DNA of 64,000 nucleotides from Bacteroidales bacterium KHT7 (GTDB taxonomy: Bacteria; Bacteroidota; Bacteroidia; Bacteroidales; Bacteroidaceae), in assembly GCA_900102385.1 (NCBI GenBank), contig FNBQ01000004.1, positions 1 through 64,000 on the forward strand, in the 5' to 3' direction. The notes below the pieces were generated by a model. It did no database searches and was not told the DNA's origin. It was given only the letters and a program-made list of their open reading frames with translations. The position numbers and the translations under genes were made by a program. Positions 1 through 8,057 of the stretch are shown here, one piece after another. Each line of letters opens with the position of its first letter. Position 1 is the stretch's first letter.

Positions 1-401
1 CAGGTGCAAACGTCGATGATAGGGACAGCCGCGTATGGAACGTATTCTCAAAGGTTCTCTACGGAAAAGTCTTCGCCGACAGGGGCTACATCAAGAAGGA
101 ACTCTTCGACTCACTGTTCGATCAGGGAGTCCTTCTCGTACATGGTCTCAAGGCGAACATGAAGAACAAACTCATGTCGCTTGAGGAGAAGATTCTGCTT
201 AGGAAAAGATGCATCATCGAGTGCATCAACGACCTGCTCAAGAACAAGGCAAACCTTGTGCACTCACGCCATCGCTCGATACATAATTTTATCATGAACA
301 TCTGCTCTGCCCTTACTGCATATTGCTTCTTCGAGAACAAGCCGGATGCCCTTCCTGTGCATGTCGAAAAATCAAGACAACTTGAGCTGTTTGAACTCTA
401 A
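1..401 (+). mobile_element. IS982-family transposase, C-terminal part (cut by window edge)
   Basis: The reading frame is open from base 3 to the stop at 399-401, about 132 residues, and its beginning lies outside the window. The visible part has the C-terminal pattern of IS982-type DDE transposases: FADRGYI (the second catalytic Asp region), then GLKANMKNKL, then the EKILLRKR stretch that supplies the final Glu, then a basic HSRHRS segment and a hydrophobic tail. These enzymes cut and join the ends of their own insertion sequence. No frameshift is visible in this part. The right terminal inverted repeat should lie in the roughly 200 bases after the stop but cannot be defined without the left end. 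IS982 family is the best match; another DDE family is less likely. Confidence 0.85.
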
Positions 402-579
402 TCTTATCCCGAACTGGCGTATACCTGTTTATCAAGGTAGCCAATCAAAAGCCAGTCAATATGGCGAAGTTCTCAATATTCTGTTATCAACGGTAGCGAA
501 TATTATTGAAATTAAATCCGAACTGATGTATTTTTTGCAAAAAAAGCGTCTGTTTTCTTGGTTTCAATAAAAGAAAACG

Positions 580-587
580 TATTTTTT
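580..587 (+). promoter_or_regulatory. Possible promoter of the 611 gene
   Basis: TTG at 558-560, 19 bases, then TATTTTTT at 580-587. It lacks the final G of the TAnnTTTG consensus, so it is a weak call. It lies 23 bases before the ATG. Confidence 0.3.
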
Positions 588-610
588 TACATCAATTCAA
601 TAATAAAACA

Positions 611-994
611 ATGAGTAACTTTCTTTTTATCATAATCATCACGTTTCTGACTTCGTACCAGACGACTGCCCACTATACGCAAAACGATATGGTTGGTGAA
701 TATTGCAAATTTGACGACGGTGTTCACTTTCGACTGATATTGAATTCGGACAGTTCCTTTCAATTTAGAAACGAAAATGGATGCTTTTGGCTGCAAGGAA
801 CCAAAGGAAACTGGAAAATGAAAAAAGATACGCTAACAGTCGACAACAAAAATTATCCTATTGATTATATCGAACTTGACAAAAATCTTATAGGAAGCAA
901 CCGCATCTGGATTGAAAACAAAAATGAAATAAAAATATTATCGCACATATCCGAAGATGGAAGTTGCTGGGTTCATACATTAAGAAGAAAATAA
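611..994 (+). CDS. Small secreted hypothetical protein
   Basis: A protein of 127 residues with no family I recognise. The first about 20 residues (MSNFLFIIIITFLTSYQTTA) form a hydrophobic signal peptide with a plausible type I cleavage site after TTA, so export to the periplasm or beyond is likely. The remainder is rich in short polar beta-like stretches (GEYCKFDDG, FRLILNSDSSF, GNWKMKKDTL), similar in texture to small lipocalin-like domains that describe a residual or stress-related activity, but there is no diagnostic motif. It stands alone between the transposase end and a bidirectional terminator that separates it from tex. AT content is visibly higher than in tex. Confidence 0.55.
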   Translation: MSNFLFIIIITFLTSYQTTAHYTQNDMVGEYCKFDDGVHFRLILNSDSSFQFRNENGCFWLQGTKGNWKMKKDTLTVDNKNYPIDYIELDKNLIGSNRIWIENKNEIKILSHISEDGSCWVHTLRRK

Positions 995-1028
995 ATTTAC
1001 AAAAATAAACACTGACTTTACAAAAAAA

Positions 1029-1070
1029 GCCAAACAGAAAATCATTTGTAAACTTTCTGTTTGGCCTTTA
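1029..1070. terminator. Bidirectional terminator between the 611 gene and tex
   Basis: A 12-base perfect inverted repeat (GCCAAACAGAAA at 1029-1040 with its complement at 1054-1065) with a 13-base loop, an A-run on the left and a T-rich stretch on the right. It sits between converging genes and can serve both. Confidence 0.8.
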
Positions 1071-1112
1071 TTCTTTCTGCATCAAAAATGATGCAAAAAC
1101 CTGTTTAAAAGG

Positions 1113-3239
1113 TTATTTCAGTCCCTTCATTGAGAGCGAGATTCTGTTTCGCTGCAAATCAACATCGAGCACCTTGACCATTACCTGCTGTCCCAGCGAC
1201 ACGACTGTTGTCGGGTCGCTTACATACTTGTCGGCAATCTGCGAGATGTGGACGAGTCCTTTCTCATGCACGCCAACATCAACAAAACAGCCAAAATTAG
1301 TAATGTTGCTTATTATTCCCGGCAGAACCATTCCGGCATGAAGGTCGCTGACTTCGTGTACATTACGGTCGAACTCGAACACCTTCAGCTGCTCGCGCGG
1401 GTCGCGTCCCGGCTTGTCAAGTTCCTTCATAATGTCGGTTAGCGTTGGCAGACCGCAAGTGTCGGTAACATATTTTTTCAGGTCAATTTTCTTTCTGAGC
1501 TCGGCATTGGCTATGAGTTCCTCGACCTTGCAGCCATTGTCCTTTGCCATCTTCTCTACGATGCCGTAACTCTCGGGGTGAACAGAAGTATTGTCGAGCG
1601 GATTTGTGCTGCCCGGAATGCGGAGGAATCCGGCGCACTGCTCAAACGTCTTTGCGCCCATCTTTGGCACTTTCAGCAGTTGCTTGCGGTTGGCAAATGG
1701 ACCATTCTCGGCTCTGAAAGCCACGATATTCTTTGCCAGCGCAGGACCAAGGCCAGATATATACGTAAGCAAGTAAGGGCTTGCAGTATTGACATTTACA
1801 CCAACCATATTAACGCAATTCTCCACCGTCTGGTCGAGTGATTTTTTCAGTTCGGTTTGGTCAACATCGTGCTGATACTGACCAACGCCGATGCTCTTAG
1901 GGTCGATTTTCACCAACTCGGCAAGAGGGTCCATCAGACGGCGACCTATGCTCACCGCACCACGCACCGTCACGTCCTCGTCTGGGAACTCCTCGCGCGC
2001 CAGTTTAGATGCGCTGTAAACCGATGCACCGTCCTCGCTCACAACAAACACCTTGACATCGTGGTCGAACTTCAGACTGCGGACGAAACTCTCGGTTTCG
2101 CGGCTCGCCGTTCCGTTGCCTATGGCTATCGCCTCGATGCCAAACTGCTTTACAAGTTTTACAACCGTGGCTGAAGCCTTGGCTACATCAGCCTTTGGCG
2201 GATGAGGGAAGATGGCTTCGTGATGCAGCAGATTGCCCTGTGCATCTAGCGTAACGAGTTTGCATCCGGTGCGGAAACCCGGGTCGAGTCCCATAACGCG
2301 CTTCTGTCCGAGAGGGGCTGCCATGAGAAGTTGCTTAAGGTTTGCAGCGAAGATGCGTATAGCCTCATCGTCGGCCGTCTTCTTGCTCGATGCGGCAAAC
2401 TCATTCTCTATCGACGGCTTGAGCAGACGCTTGTAGGCATCGGCAACAGCCAATCCAACCCACTTGCTGCACTCGTTGTTGCCTCGCACATACTTACGCT
2501 GAAGGTCGTCGCCAACGCGCTCGTCATCAGGCGATATGCTGACTCTGAGCACGCCCTCGCTCTCGCCTCGGCGCAGAGCCAGAAGTCGGTGCGACGTACA
2601 CTTCTTCAGCGGCTCGGAGAAGTCGAAATAATCTCGGTATTTCTGCCCTTCTTCCTCCTTGCCCTTAACAACCTTGGATGTGATGACAGCCTCGCGCTGA
2701 AAGTGGTTTCGCACTCTGTTTCTGGTCACCTCGTCCTCACTCACCTGCTCGGCGATGATGTCGCATGCGCCCTTCAGAGCATCCTCGGCACTCTCTACAT
2801 CGCCCTTCACGAACTTCATGGCACGACTTTCGATGTCGCGTTCGTTCTGAAAGAGAAGGATTGTAGCAAGCGGTTCGAGCCCCTTCTGACGGGCAATCTC
2901 GGCGCGCGTGCGCTTCTTTGGCTTGAAAGGCAGATAGATATCTTCGAGTTCGGTTGCGTTCCAACAATTTTCTATACGTTTCTTCAGTTCGTCGGTAAGT
3001 TTACCCTGTTCTTCGATGGTACTGAGCACAGTTTCCTTTCGCTTCTGAATCTCCTTCAGCTTGTCGCTCTGCTCTTTTATCTCGGCAATCTTAACCTCGT
3101 CGAGCGAGCCAGTAGCCTCTTTTCGGTAACGGCTGATGAAAGGGATTGTAGCCCCTCCGTCGAGAAGGTCGAGCGTATGTTCAACCTGCCAGTCGGCAAT
3201 GCCTATTGCCTTGGCTATCATCTGTACAAAAATGTTCAT
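1113..3239 (-). CDS. tex: Tex-family RNA-binding transcription accessory protein
   Basis: Full-length Tex (708 residues; the family is usually 700-780). An N-terminal helical region (GGATIPFISRYRKEATGSLDE) is followed by the characteristic KPKKRTRAEIARQKGLEPLA segment. A YqgF-like RNase H fold follows from about residue 320 (VMGLDPGFRTGCKLV, ending near VVSEDGASVYSAS). Then come helix-hairpin-helix segments (SPYLLTYISGLG, MGAKTFEQCAGFLRI) and a C-terminal S1 RNA-binding domain from about residue 635 (GMVLPGIISNITNFGCFVDVG). Tex proteins bind nucleic acids and influence transcription and decay, in the cytoplasm. The gene starts 32 bases after the stop of the AlaX-like gene, so both probably share the promoter at 3773. 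Confidence 0.95.
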   Translation of the reverse strand: MNIFVQMIAKAIGIADWQVEHTLDLLDGGATIPFISRYRKEATGSLDEVKIAEIKEQSDKLKEIQKRKETVLSTIEEQGKLTDELKKRIENCWNATELEDIYLPFKPKKRTRAEIARQKGLEPLATILLFQNERDIESRAMKFVKGDVESAEDALKGACDIIAEQVSEDEVTRNRVRNHFQREAVITSKVVKGKEEEGQKYRDYFDFSEPLKKCTSHRLLALRRGESEGVLRVSISPDDERVGDDLQRKYVRGNNECSKWVGLAVADAYKRLLKPSIENEFAASSKKTADDEAIRIFAANLKQLLMAAPLGQKRVMGLDPGFRTGCKLVTLDAQGNLLHHEAIFPHPPKADVAKASATVVKLVKQFGIEAIAIGNGTASRETESFVRSLKFDHDVKVFVVSEDGASVYSASKLAREEFPDEDVTVRGAVSIGRRLMDPLAELVKIDPKSIGVGQYQHDVDQTELKKSLDQTVENCVNMVGVNVNTASPYLLTYISGLGPALAKNIVAFRAENGPFANRKQLLKVPKMGAKTFEQCAGFLRIPGSTNPLDNTSVHPESYGIVEKMAKDNGCKVEELIANAELRKKIDLKKYVTDTCGLPTLTDIMKELDKPGRDPREQLKVFEFDRNVHEVSDLHAGMVLPGIISNITNFGCFVDVGVHEKGLVHISQIADKYVSDPTTVVSLGQQVMVKVLDVDLQRNRISLSMKGLK

Positions 3240-3271
3240 TTTAATGCGTATTTGTTTTTGGTTATTTTCTG

Positions 3272-3748
3272 TTATGAATAAGCCGGAGAATCGACCTTGA
3301 AGACGATGCGAAAATCGCCGTCCTTGTAGCTTGTGCTGGTTATGCGAAACGAGCCGATTTCTGCCGTGCTCTTAACATGTGCGCCGATGCACGGACAGAT
3401 GTCGTAGTCGCCGATGCGCACAAGGCGTAGCGTCTCGCTGGCATCTTCGGGCAGTTTGTCGAGTTTTACGCCCTCGGGGATGTTGTCGCGCGTAACAAAC
3501 TCATATTCGACTGGCAGATTGCTTTCTATCAGCTCGTTCATCTTGCGCTCAACCTCAGCAATCTGCTCGGCAGTTGGCTGGCTATCAAGCTTATAGTTAA
3601 TTTTGCTCTTCTTGCGCTCTATGTGCGCGTTCTTTGAGCGTTCGCAGCCAAACATTCTAACCATCGTCTGGTTTAGCAGATGCTCGGCAGTATGGCTTGG
3701 CTGATGTTCAGCCTTGTTGTGTTCGTTCAGAACTGGTGTTTCTTCCAT
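3272..3748 (-). CDS. AlaX-like trans-editing protein (AlaRS/ThrRS editing-domain homologue)
   Basis: A stand-alone protein of 158 residues with the metal-binding motifs of the second additional domain of alanyl- and threonyl-tRNA synthetases: HTAEH (H19, H23) and CPCIGAHV (C120, H124). Such proteins hydrolyse tRNA carrying the wrong amino acid (typically Ser- or Gly-tRNA(Ala)) in the cytoplasm. The frame can be read from a TTG at 3775, but that codon lies inside the predicted -7 promoter element, so I take the ATG at 3748. It is upstream of tex and likely co-transcribed. The family call rests on the two motifs; the exact tRNA specificity cannot be read. Confidence 0.8.
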   Translation of the reverse strand: MEETPVLNEHNKAEHQPSHTAEHLLNQTMVRMFGCERSKNAHIERKKSKINYKLDSQPTAEQIAEVERKMNELIESNLPVEYEFVTRDNIPEGVKLDKLPEDASETLRLVRIGDYDICPCIGAHVKSTAEIGSFRITSTSYKDGDFRIVFKVDSPAYS

Positions 3749-3772
3749 GTTGTTTTTTGTTAAAATCGGCTG

Positions 3773-3780
3773 CAAACATA
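3773..3780 (-). promoter_or_regulatory. -7 element for the AlaX-like gene and tex
   Basis: TATGTTTG on the minus strand matches TAnnTTTG. It is 24 bases upstream of the chosen ATG. I see no good -33 TTG at the usual spacing. Confidence 0.5.
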
Positions 3781-3984
3781 CAAAAAAAAGCCTTTACTCG
3801 GCATCAACTTCAGCATTTTGTGAGAAAAAAGGATTTCTGAAGGGGGCGGACAAATTTCTGCATCGCGTGGTTATTTTCGAACTAAAGAGTGTATTATATC
3901 GAAGATTTTTTCTATTTTTACCGAGATTTTTGTCAAAAATCCAAATTCTAAGACTTTTATAACAACTTAAAAACAATTAACTTT

Positions 3985-4461
3985 ATGAGATTTCCAAACG
4001 CATCACCTACGCTAAACTTTGGCGAGGCTATTGAGAGAGCTGCAAACAATCTGCTAAACATAAACGGACGCTCACGACGTTCGGAATTTTGGTGGACTAT
4101 GCTCGTTGTTGCTATTTCATTCATGATTCCATGCATTTCATCCATCGTCATATTGCTGACAATACCGCTTACAATTCGCAGACTACACGATACAGGACGC
4201 AGCGGATTGCTGTTGGCTGGAGATATTATTCTTTCTATTACTTTTACAATACTTACATTTCTTGTAGAAGCTTTAAACTCTGCAAACTTATTCTACTATA
4301 TTATCTTTGTAGCGACGGTTATTTACAATATAGTAATCTTCTCACTTTGTTGCATGGATAGCGAGCCATACCCAAACCAGTACGGAGAATCGCCTAAATA
4401 CAACAATTACGACAATAACAACAACGCCGGACATACCAATAACAACTTGAAATTCAGTTAA
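3985..4461 (+). CDS. DUF805 inner-membrane protein, copy 1
   Basis: A membrane protein of 158 residues of the DUF805 family. It has the family signature NGRSRRSEFWW near residue 28-38, then hydrophobic segments, then IRRLHDTGRSG before two further membrane segments. The C-terminal tail (CCMDSEPYPNQYGESPKY followed by an Asn-rich stretch) is soluble. The molecular role of DUF805 proteins is not established. A second copy follows 12 bases downstream. The first about 110 bases and the tail are highly alike between the copies while the membrane core differs, which points to a local duplication followed by divergence of the core. Confidence 0.85.
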   Translation: MRFPNASPTLNFGEAIERAANNLLNINGRSRRSEFWWTMLVVAISFMIPCISSIVILLTIPLTIRRLHDTGRSGLLLAGDIILSITFTILTFLVEALNSANLFYYIIFVATVIYNIVIFSLCCMDSEPYPNQYGESPKYNNYDNNNNAGHTNNNLKFS

Positions 4462-4473
4462 AACACAAGCATT

Positions 4474-4953
4474 ATGAAATATCCAAACGCATCACCTACG
4501 CTAACTTTTACCGAGGCAATTAACAGAGCAGCAAACAATCTGCTTAACATCAACGGACGCTCACGACGCTCGGAATTTTGGTGGACAAAACTTGTTACCT
4601 TCTTCCTCGCCATGATTTTTGGCTTTGGAATTCTGCTCGACTTGCTTACAATTCCGCTTACCGTTCGCCGACTGCACGACACTGGGCGCAGCGGTTGGTG
4701 GCTGCTCGGAAGCATCATTCTGTCGGTCATATTTTTCGGCATTGCCTGTTACGACCTTGTCGCATTATTTATCGATGCAAGTAACGGAACATTCAACAAT
4801 TTTGGATTATTTTCTTTGCTTATGAAATACATAGTTTTAACTATAGTATTTATCATATACCAAATAATCATTATTGCGTTCTGCTGCATAGACAGCGACC
4901 CATATCCAAACAAATACGGAGAATCGCCTAAATACAGCTTTGACAACGAATAA
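4474..4953 (+). CDS. DUF805 inner-membrane protein, copy 2
   Basis: A paralogue of the preceding gene, 159 residues. It keeps NGRSRRSEFWWTK, VRRLHDTGRSGWWLLG and a tail CCIDSDPYPNKYGESPKY. In this copy the segment after the RRLHDTGRSG motif keeps the double Trp that is usual for the family and that copy 1 lacks (GLLLAG). Several transmembrane helices are predicted by hydrophobicity. It is almost certainly co-transcribed with copy 1 (12-base gap) and is followed by a hairpin terminator. Confidence 0.87.
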   Translation: MKYPNASPTLTFTEAINRAANNLLNINGRSRRSEFWWTKLVTFFLAMIFGFGILLDLLTIPLTVRRLHDTGRSGWWLLGSIILSVIFFGIACYDLVALFIDASNGTFNNFGLFSLLMKYIVLTIVFIIYQIIIIAFCCIDSDPYPNKYGESPKYSFDNE

Positions 4954-4965
4954 GCAAACCGAGTA

Positions 4966-5010
4966 GAAAGGCTCGCAAGCCCAAAACGCCGATTGCGGGT
5001 CTTTCTTTTC
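4966..5010 (+). terminator. Terminator after the DUF805 pair
   Basis: A 13-base stem (4966-4978 with 4993-5005) that includes G-U pairs, followed by TTTTC. It ends 31 bases before the next start. Confidence 0.6.
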
Positions 5011-5041
5011 CTAAATATAGCATTACAAATATCATTATTCA

Positions 5042-5740
5042 ATGAAACGTATTACCATAATCATCGCCGCTATGCTGATGGGCTTTGCAAGCGAAATACA
5101 TGCACAAAGCAGACTTACGCCAGCTTCAGCCCTTACTGCCAAATACAAAATAAAATACCGATATTACATCAACAAACTTCTGCATCAAAATGACGCTGAT
5201 TTCTACTATTTTGCCTTCGAAATCCGCCCTTCATTCCACGGAGAATCTTTTTGTTTCTACAATATACAAAAAGAAGAAGTTGTTTACAGAATTGCCCAAA
5301 GAAGTATTTACTACACAAATTCCAATATGATAAACAACAATGACAGTGACAAGAAAAAGAAAAAGGAAATATTTCCAAACTCAAACAATATAGAAGTAAC
5401 GGAATACCGATGTCCACTGTCAAAAGATATAGCAAAACACTTTAAACAATTGTTTGAGGCAGCCACAATTTCATCTTCAGTTCTTGCAAAGAGATTTGGC
5501 TGTGACGGTATTATGTACCAAATTTATAGCGGCAATTTATGGTCTGCCGAATGTTGGTCGCCAGACGAAAGGACGAATTGCGGAAAGTTAGTTCGGATTC
5601 TGGAAGAAATTACAGAATACACAAAGGAAAACAAGCCAAAGGAAATAGAAAAGATGATTCCAGAGGTTGATGAACTTTGCAAAACATTCGAAGCCCTGTA
5701 TCCCGAAGATTTGGTTAATGAAAATAGAATAAACTATTAA
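5042..5740 (+). CDS. Secreted hypothetical protein
   Basis: A protein of 232 residues, family not recognised. It starts with a typical signal peptide (MKRITIIIAAMLMGFASEIHA, cleavage probably after IHA), so it is exported. The mature part has a region rich in Asn, Asp and Lys (NNNDSDKKKKKEIF) and a conserved-looking LAKRFGCDGIMYQIYSGNLWSAECWSPDE segment that is cut here as LAKRFGCDGIMYQIYS and SAECWSPDE. No lipobox and no metal motif are apparent. It lies 31 bases after the DUF805 terminator and is followed by its own strong hairpin. Confidence 0.6.
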   Translation: MKRITIIIAAMLMGFASEIHAQSRLTPASALTAKYKIKYRYYINKLLHQNDADFYYFAFEIRPSFHGESFCFYNIQKEEVVYRIAQRSIYYTNSNMINNNDSDKKKKKEIFPNSNNIEVTEYRCPLSKDIAKHFKQLFEAATISSSVLAKRFGCDGIMYQIYSGNLWSAECWSPDERTNCGKLVRILEEITEYTKENKPKEIEKMIPEVDELCKTFEALYPEDLVNENRINY

Positions 5741-5752
5741 AGCTGCAAAAAA

Positions 5753-5792
5753 GCAAAGGGGACGAAGTTTTTAAGTGCTTCGTCCCATTTGC
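5753..5792. terminator. Terminator between converging genes
   Basis: A long stem formed by 5753-5767 and 5778-5792 (GCAAAGGGGACGAAG and its near-complement) with a 10-base loop. It serves the secreted protein on the plus strand and possibly the PspC-domain gene on the minus strand. Confidence 0.65.
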
Positions 5793-5823
5793 TTTCGGTC
5801 GTAATAATTGATTTATCAAGACA

Positions 5824-7587
5824 CTAAATGCCAACGCGTTCCAGTTTAAAATTCTTAACAGAATAGTCGCGCCAATCGCACTTTATGCCAGTATGATTCT
5901 CGCCCAGACACACGCCGTATGCCATTCTGCCAGATTCTGTTACGCTAATGCTGTCGATGACGACATCGGCCCATTCATCTGTATTCTTCGCCGAATCAGC
6001 TGCGCGTTTCTTATTCTTGGCAGCCTTCGGACCATTCTCGGCATTCGCCGTTACGGGAATCTCTTTCTGCCATCTTGTGCCATCGTTATTCATAACAAAA
6101 ACACATACGCCCTTGCCCAGCGAACGAGCCTTGCATGTAAAACGATAAACGCCCGGCTCCACACTATCAAAATACAGGCTACGATAAGCAACGCTGTCCT
6201 TTAGTTCAAAAACGTTGTGCTGATCGACATAAGCCAAGTTATCGTCATTGTCATTACCACATTGCTTTATCGATTCTTCTACATAATCATCACGGATAAC
6301 AACCGTGTACTTGCTGTTGTGGGTATGCACAATATAAATGCAGCAAGGCACAAAACAGCAGAGAGCCGCAATCCACAGAACGATAAACACAATGCGCTGA
6401 ACAACGCCCATAGCCTTAACCTTTCCGCCAAAAGACAGAAGCATGTGAATGATTGAGTAGATTGGAATGAGCAGAAGGGCAAGAAGACTCACGAGAAAGG
6501 CATACAGCACAATAGGATTATCATGCCAAACCTCGGCAAAGCCCATAGACTGCAAGGTGCAAGCCATATCGCCATCAACAGGCAGAGAGATGGCCGCAAC
6601 AAGAACCACGAGAACCGCCAAGAACACAACGCAGAGCGCAATGCCAATGATAACGGCAATTCCAACGGCAAAGATTATGGCAATCTTAAGCAAAACAGAG
6701 AAGAGCGATGCAAGCAAGCCGTGATGTCTGACAGGCTCTTTGTCGGTTACGGCATCGGCCAGATTCTGCGGATTCACCTCGCGCCCTCTCATCCGCAACT
6801 TCTCCTCGGGAGTTATCGCCTCGGGCAAGATTATTGCCAGAACGATATAAGCAATGAGCCCAATGCCATAGAAGAACGTGAAGACGATGGCAAGGATTCG
6901 CCATATTATGACATCGGTATTGGTGTAAGCAGCCAAGCCCGAAAGAACGCCGGCAACCATCTTGTCGTTAGGATTGCGGAAGAGTTTCCGGTTTGATGTT
7001 CGCGGTCTTGACGACTCATACTGCGGAGTGCCTTCGCCATGCATCTGGCGGAAATCCTCATCAGTGGTAGCCACAGGCACAACAATTGCCAGAACGATGT
7101 AGGCAATGAGTCCCACGCCGTAGAAGAAGAACAGAATTACGGCTATTATTCGCCATATCACGGCATCGGTATTGGTGTATGCTGCCAAGCCCGAGAGAAC
7201 GCCGGCAATCATCTTGTCCTTAGGGTTGCGGAACAGACGCTTTCCGGCAGTGCGCGAACGGAAGTTGTCGTACATCTTCTGCCCAGCCGAGCGAGTCTCC
7301 TCGCCTGCGTTTTCTTTCTCTTCCTCGCCGGCAAGTTGTTCAGGCTCGCCAATTCGGGTTATGATGGCTTTCACATCGTCTATCGTGATGGCTTCGATGC
7401 CGTCTTTCTTCAGTTCGTCGAAGAGTTCGGCAATGCGAGCCTCAATGTCATCGACAATTTCGTCGCCGCCCTCCTGCCGTCCAAACGACGAGCGGAGCGA
7501 TTCAATGTATTTTTGCAACAAATTGCAAGCGTCCTCGTCAATCTGATAGAGGCGTCCGCACATATTTATGGTAATGTTTTTCTTCAT
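5824..7587 (-). CDS. Membrane protein with two tandem PspC domains
   Basis: A protein of 587 residues. Residues 1-90 form a soluble domain containing DEIVDDIEARIAELFDEL, as seen at the N terminus of Bacteroidetes PspC proteins. Two PspC domains follow, about 115-175 and 199-258, each with RNPxDKMxAGVLSGLAAYTN and a membrane span (FFYGxGLIAYIVLAI). They are nearly identical, so an internal duplication is likely. Further membrane spans cover about 295-420, and the C-terminal about 140 residues form a soluble extracytoplasmic domain. PspC domains belong to envelope-stress responses; in this architecture the role is inferred only. It lies 12 bases behind a PadR repressor gene, so the pair forms an operon that is probably controlled by that repressor. 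Confidence 0.85.
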   Translation of the reverse strand: MKKNITINMCGRLYQIDEDACNLLQKYIESLRSSFGRQEGGDEIVDDIEARIAELFDELKKDGIEAITIDDVKAIITRIGEPEQLAGEEEKENAGEETRSAGQKMYDNFRSRTAGKRLFRNPKDKMIAGVLSGLAAYTNTDAVIWRIIAVILFFFYGVGLIAYIVLAIVVPVATTDEDFRQMHGEGTPQYESSRPRTSNRKLFRNPNDKMVAGVLSGLAAYTNTDVIIWRILAIVFTFFYGIGLIAYIVLAIILPEAITPEEKLRMRGREVNPQNLADAVTDKEPVRHHGLLASLFSVLLKIAIIFAVGIAVIIGIALCVVFLAVLVVLVAAISLPVDGDMACTLQSMGFAEVWHDNPIVLYAFLVSLLALLLIPIYSIIHMLLSFGGKVKAMGVVQRIVFIVLWIAALCCFVPCCIYIVHTHNSKYTVVIRDDYVEESIKQCGNDNDDNLAYVDQHNVFELKDSVAYRSLYFDSVEPGVYRFTCKARSLGKGVCVFVMNNDGTRWQKEIPVTANAENGPKAAKNKKRAADSAKNTDEWADVVIDSISVTESGRMAYGVCLGENHTGIKCDWRDYSVKNFKLERVGI

Positions 7588-7599
7588 ATCTTTATACTG

Positions 7600-7935
7600 T
7601 TATTTAAGTTGAATGTTTTTGAGATAACTAACCGTGCTCGACAGTTCAGCCCAAGCCGCGTCGAGCCCTTCGAGAAACTTCTCGCCCTCGGCACTCAGAG
7701 CGTAATACTTGCGCGGAGGTCCTTGCGTAGACTCCTGCCACTCGTATTGCAGCAGTCCGTCGTTTTTCAGGCGTGTTAGCAGCGGATAGAGCGTGCCCTC
7801 TACCACCAGCAGTTCTGCCTGCTTCAGCTGCTGAATTATGTCACTTGCATAGGACGGTCCGTGGCGCAGGAGCAGCAGCACGCAGTACTCCAACATTCCC
7901 TTCCTCATCTGCGACTTTGCATTTTCTATATTCAT
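7600..7935 (-). CDS. PadR-family transcriptional regulator
   Basis: A winged-helix regulator of 111 residues. It has the PadR signature: MRKGMLEYCVLLLLRHGPSYASDIIQQL (shown here as RKGMLEYCVLLLL and SYASDIIQQL), then VVEGTLYPLLTRLKNDGLL and GPPRKYYALSAEGEKFL in the wing. The start at 7935 (MNIENAKSQ) is chosen because the longer frame would begin inside the predicted promoter. PadR proteins paired with PspC-domain membrane proteins are common in Bacteroidetes and in other phyla. The protein probably represses its own operon through a palindrome that overlaps the -33 element (7986-8006). Confidence 0.9.
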   Translation of the reverse strand: MNIENAKSQMRKGMLEYCVLLLLRHGPSYASDIIQQLKQAELLVVEGTLYPLLTRLKNDGLLQYEWQESTQGPPRKYYALSAEGEKFLEGLDAAWAELSSTVSYLKNIQLK

Positions 7936-7965
7936 ATTCCAAGGTTTTTTGAATGATTTCGGTTG

Positions 7966-7996
7966 CAAATATATGTAAAGTTTTAGTACTATGCAA
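7966..7996 (-). promoter_or_regulatory. Promoter of the padR-pspC operon
   Basis: On the minus strand: TTG at 7994-7996, 20 bases, then TATATTTG at 7966-7973. This fits the Bacteroidetes consensus and gives a leader of about 25-30 bases. Confidence 0.7.
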
Positions 7997-8006
7997 TACA
8001 AAGTAC
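7986..8006. promoter_or_regulatory. Probable PadR operator (imperfect 21-base palindrome)
   Basis: A 21-base dyad with arms GTACTATGCA and TACAAAGTAC around one central base; 8 of 10 arm positions are complementary. It covers the -33 TTG of the padR promoter, so a bound dimer would block RNA polymerase. Assignment to PadR is inference from position and symmetry. Confidence 0.5.
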
Positions 8007-8057
8007 CAAGTTTTTGCAAAGAATTATATTTTTATTGACTTACAGCATTGTTTTTTC

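Noticed and set aside
346-570. A 74-codon frame after the transposase
   Set aside because: It overlaps the transposase end in another frame and has no start context or domain; most likely chance.
2331-3281. A 316-codon plus-strand frame
   Set aside because: Shadow of tex; the tex reading has all family domains.
3749-3775. Upstream TTG start of the AlaX-like protein
   Set aside because: It overlaps the predicted -7 element; the ATG at 3748 fits the family length.
7039-7779. A 246-codon plus-strand frame
   Set aside because: It lies opposite the PspC and PadR genes, which are clear; no promoter or domain.
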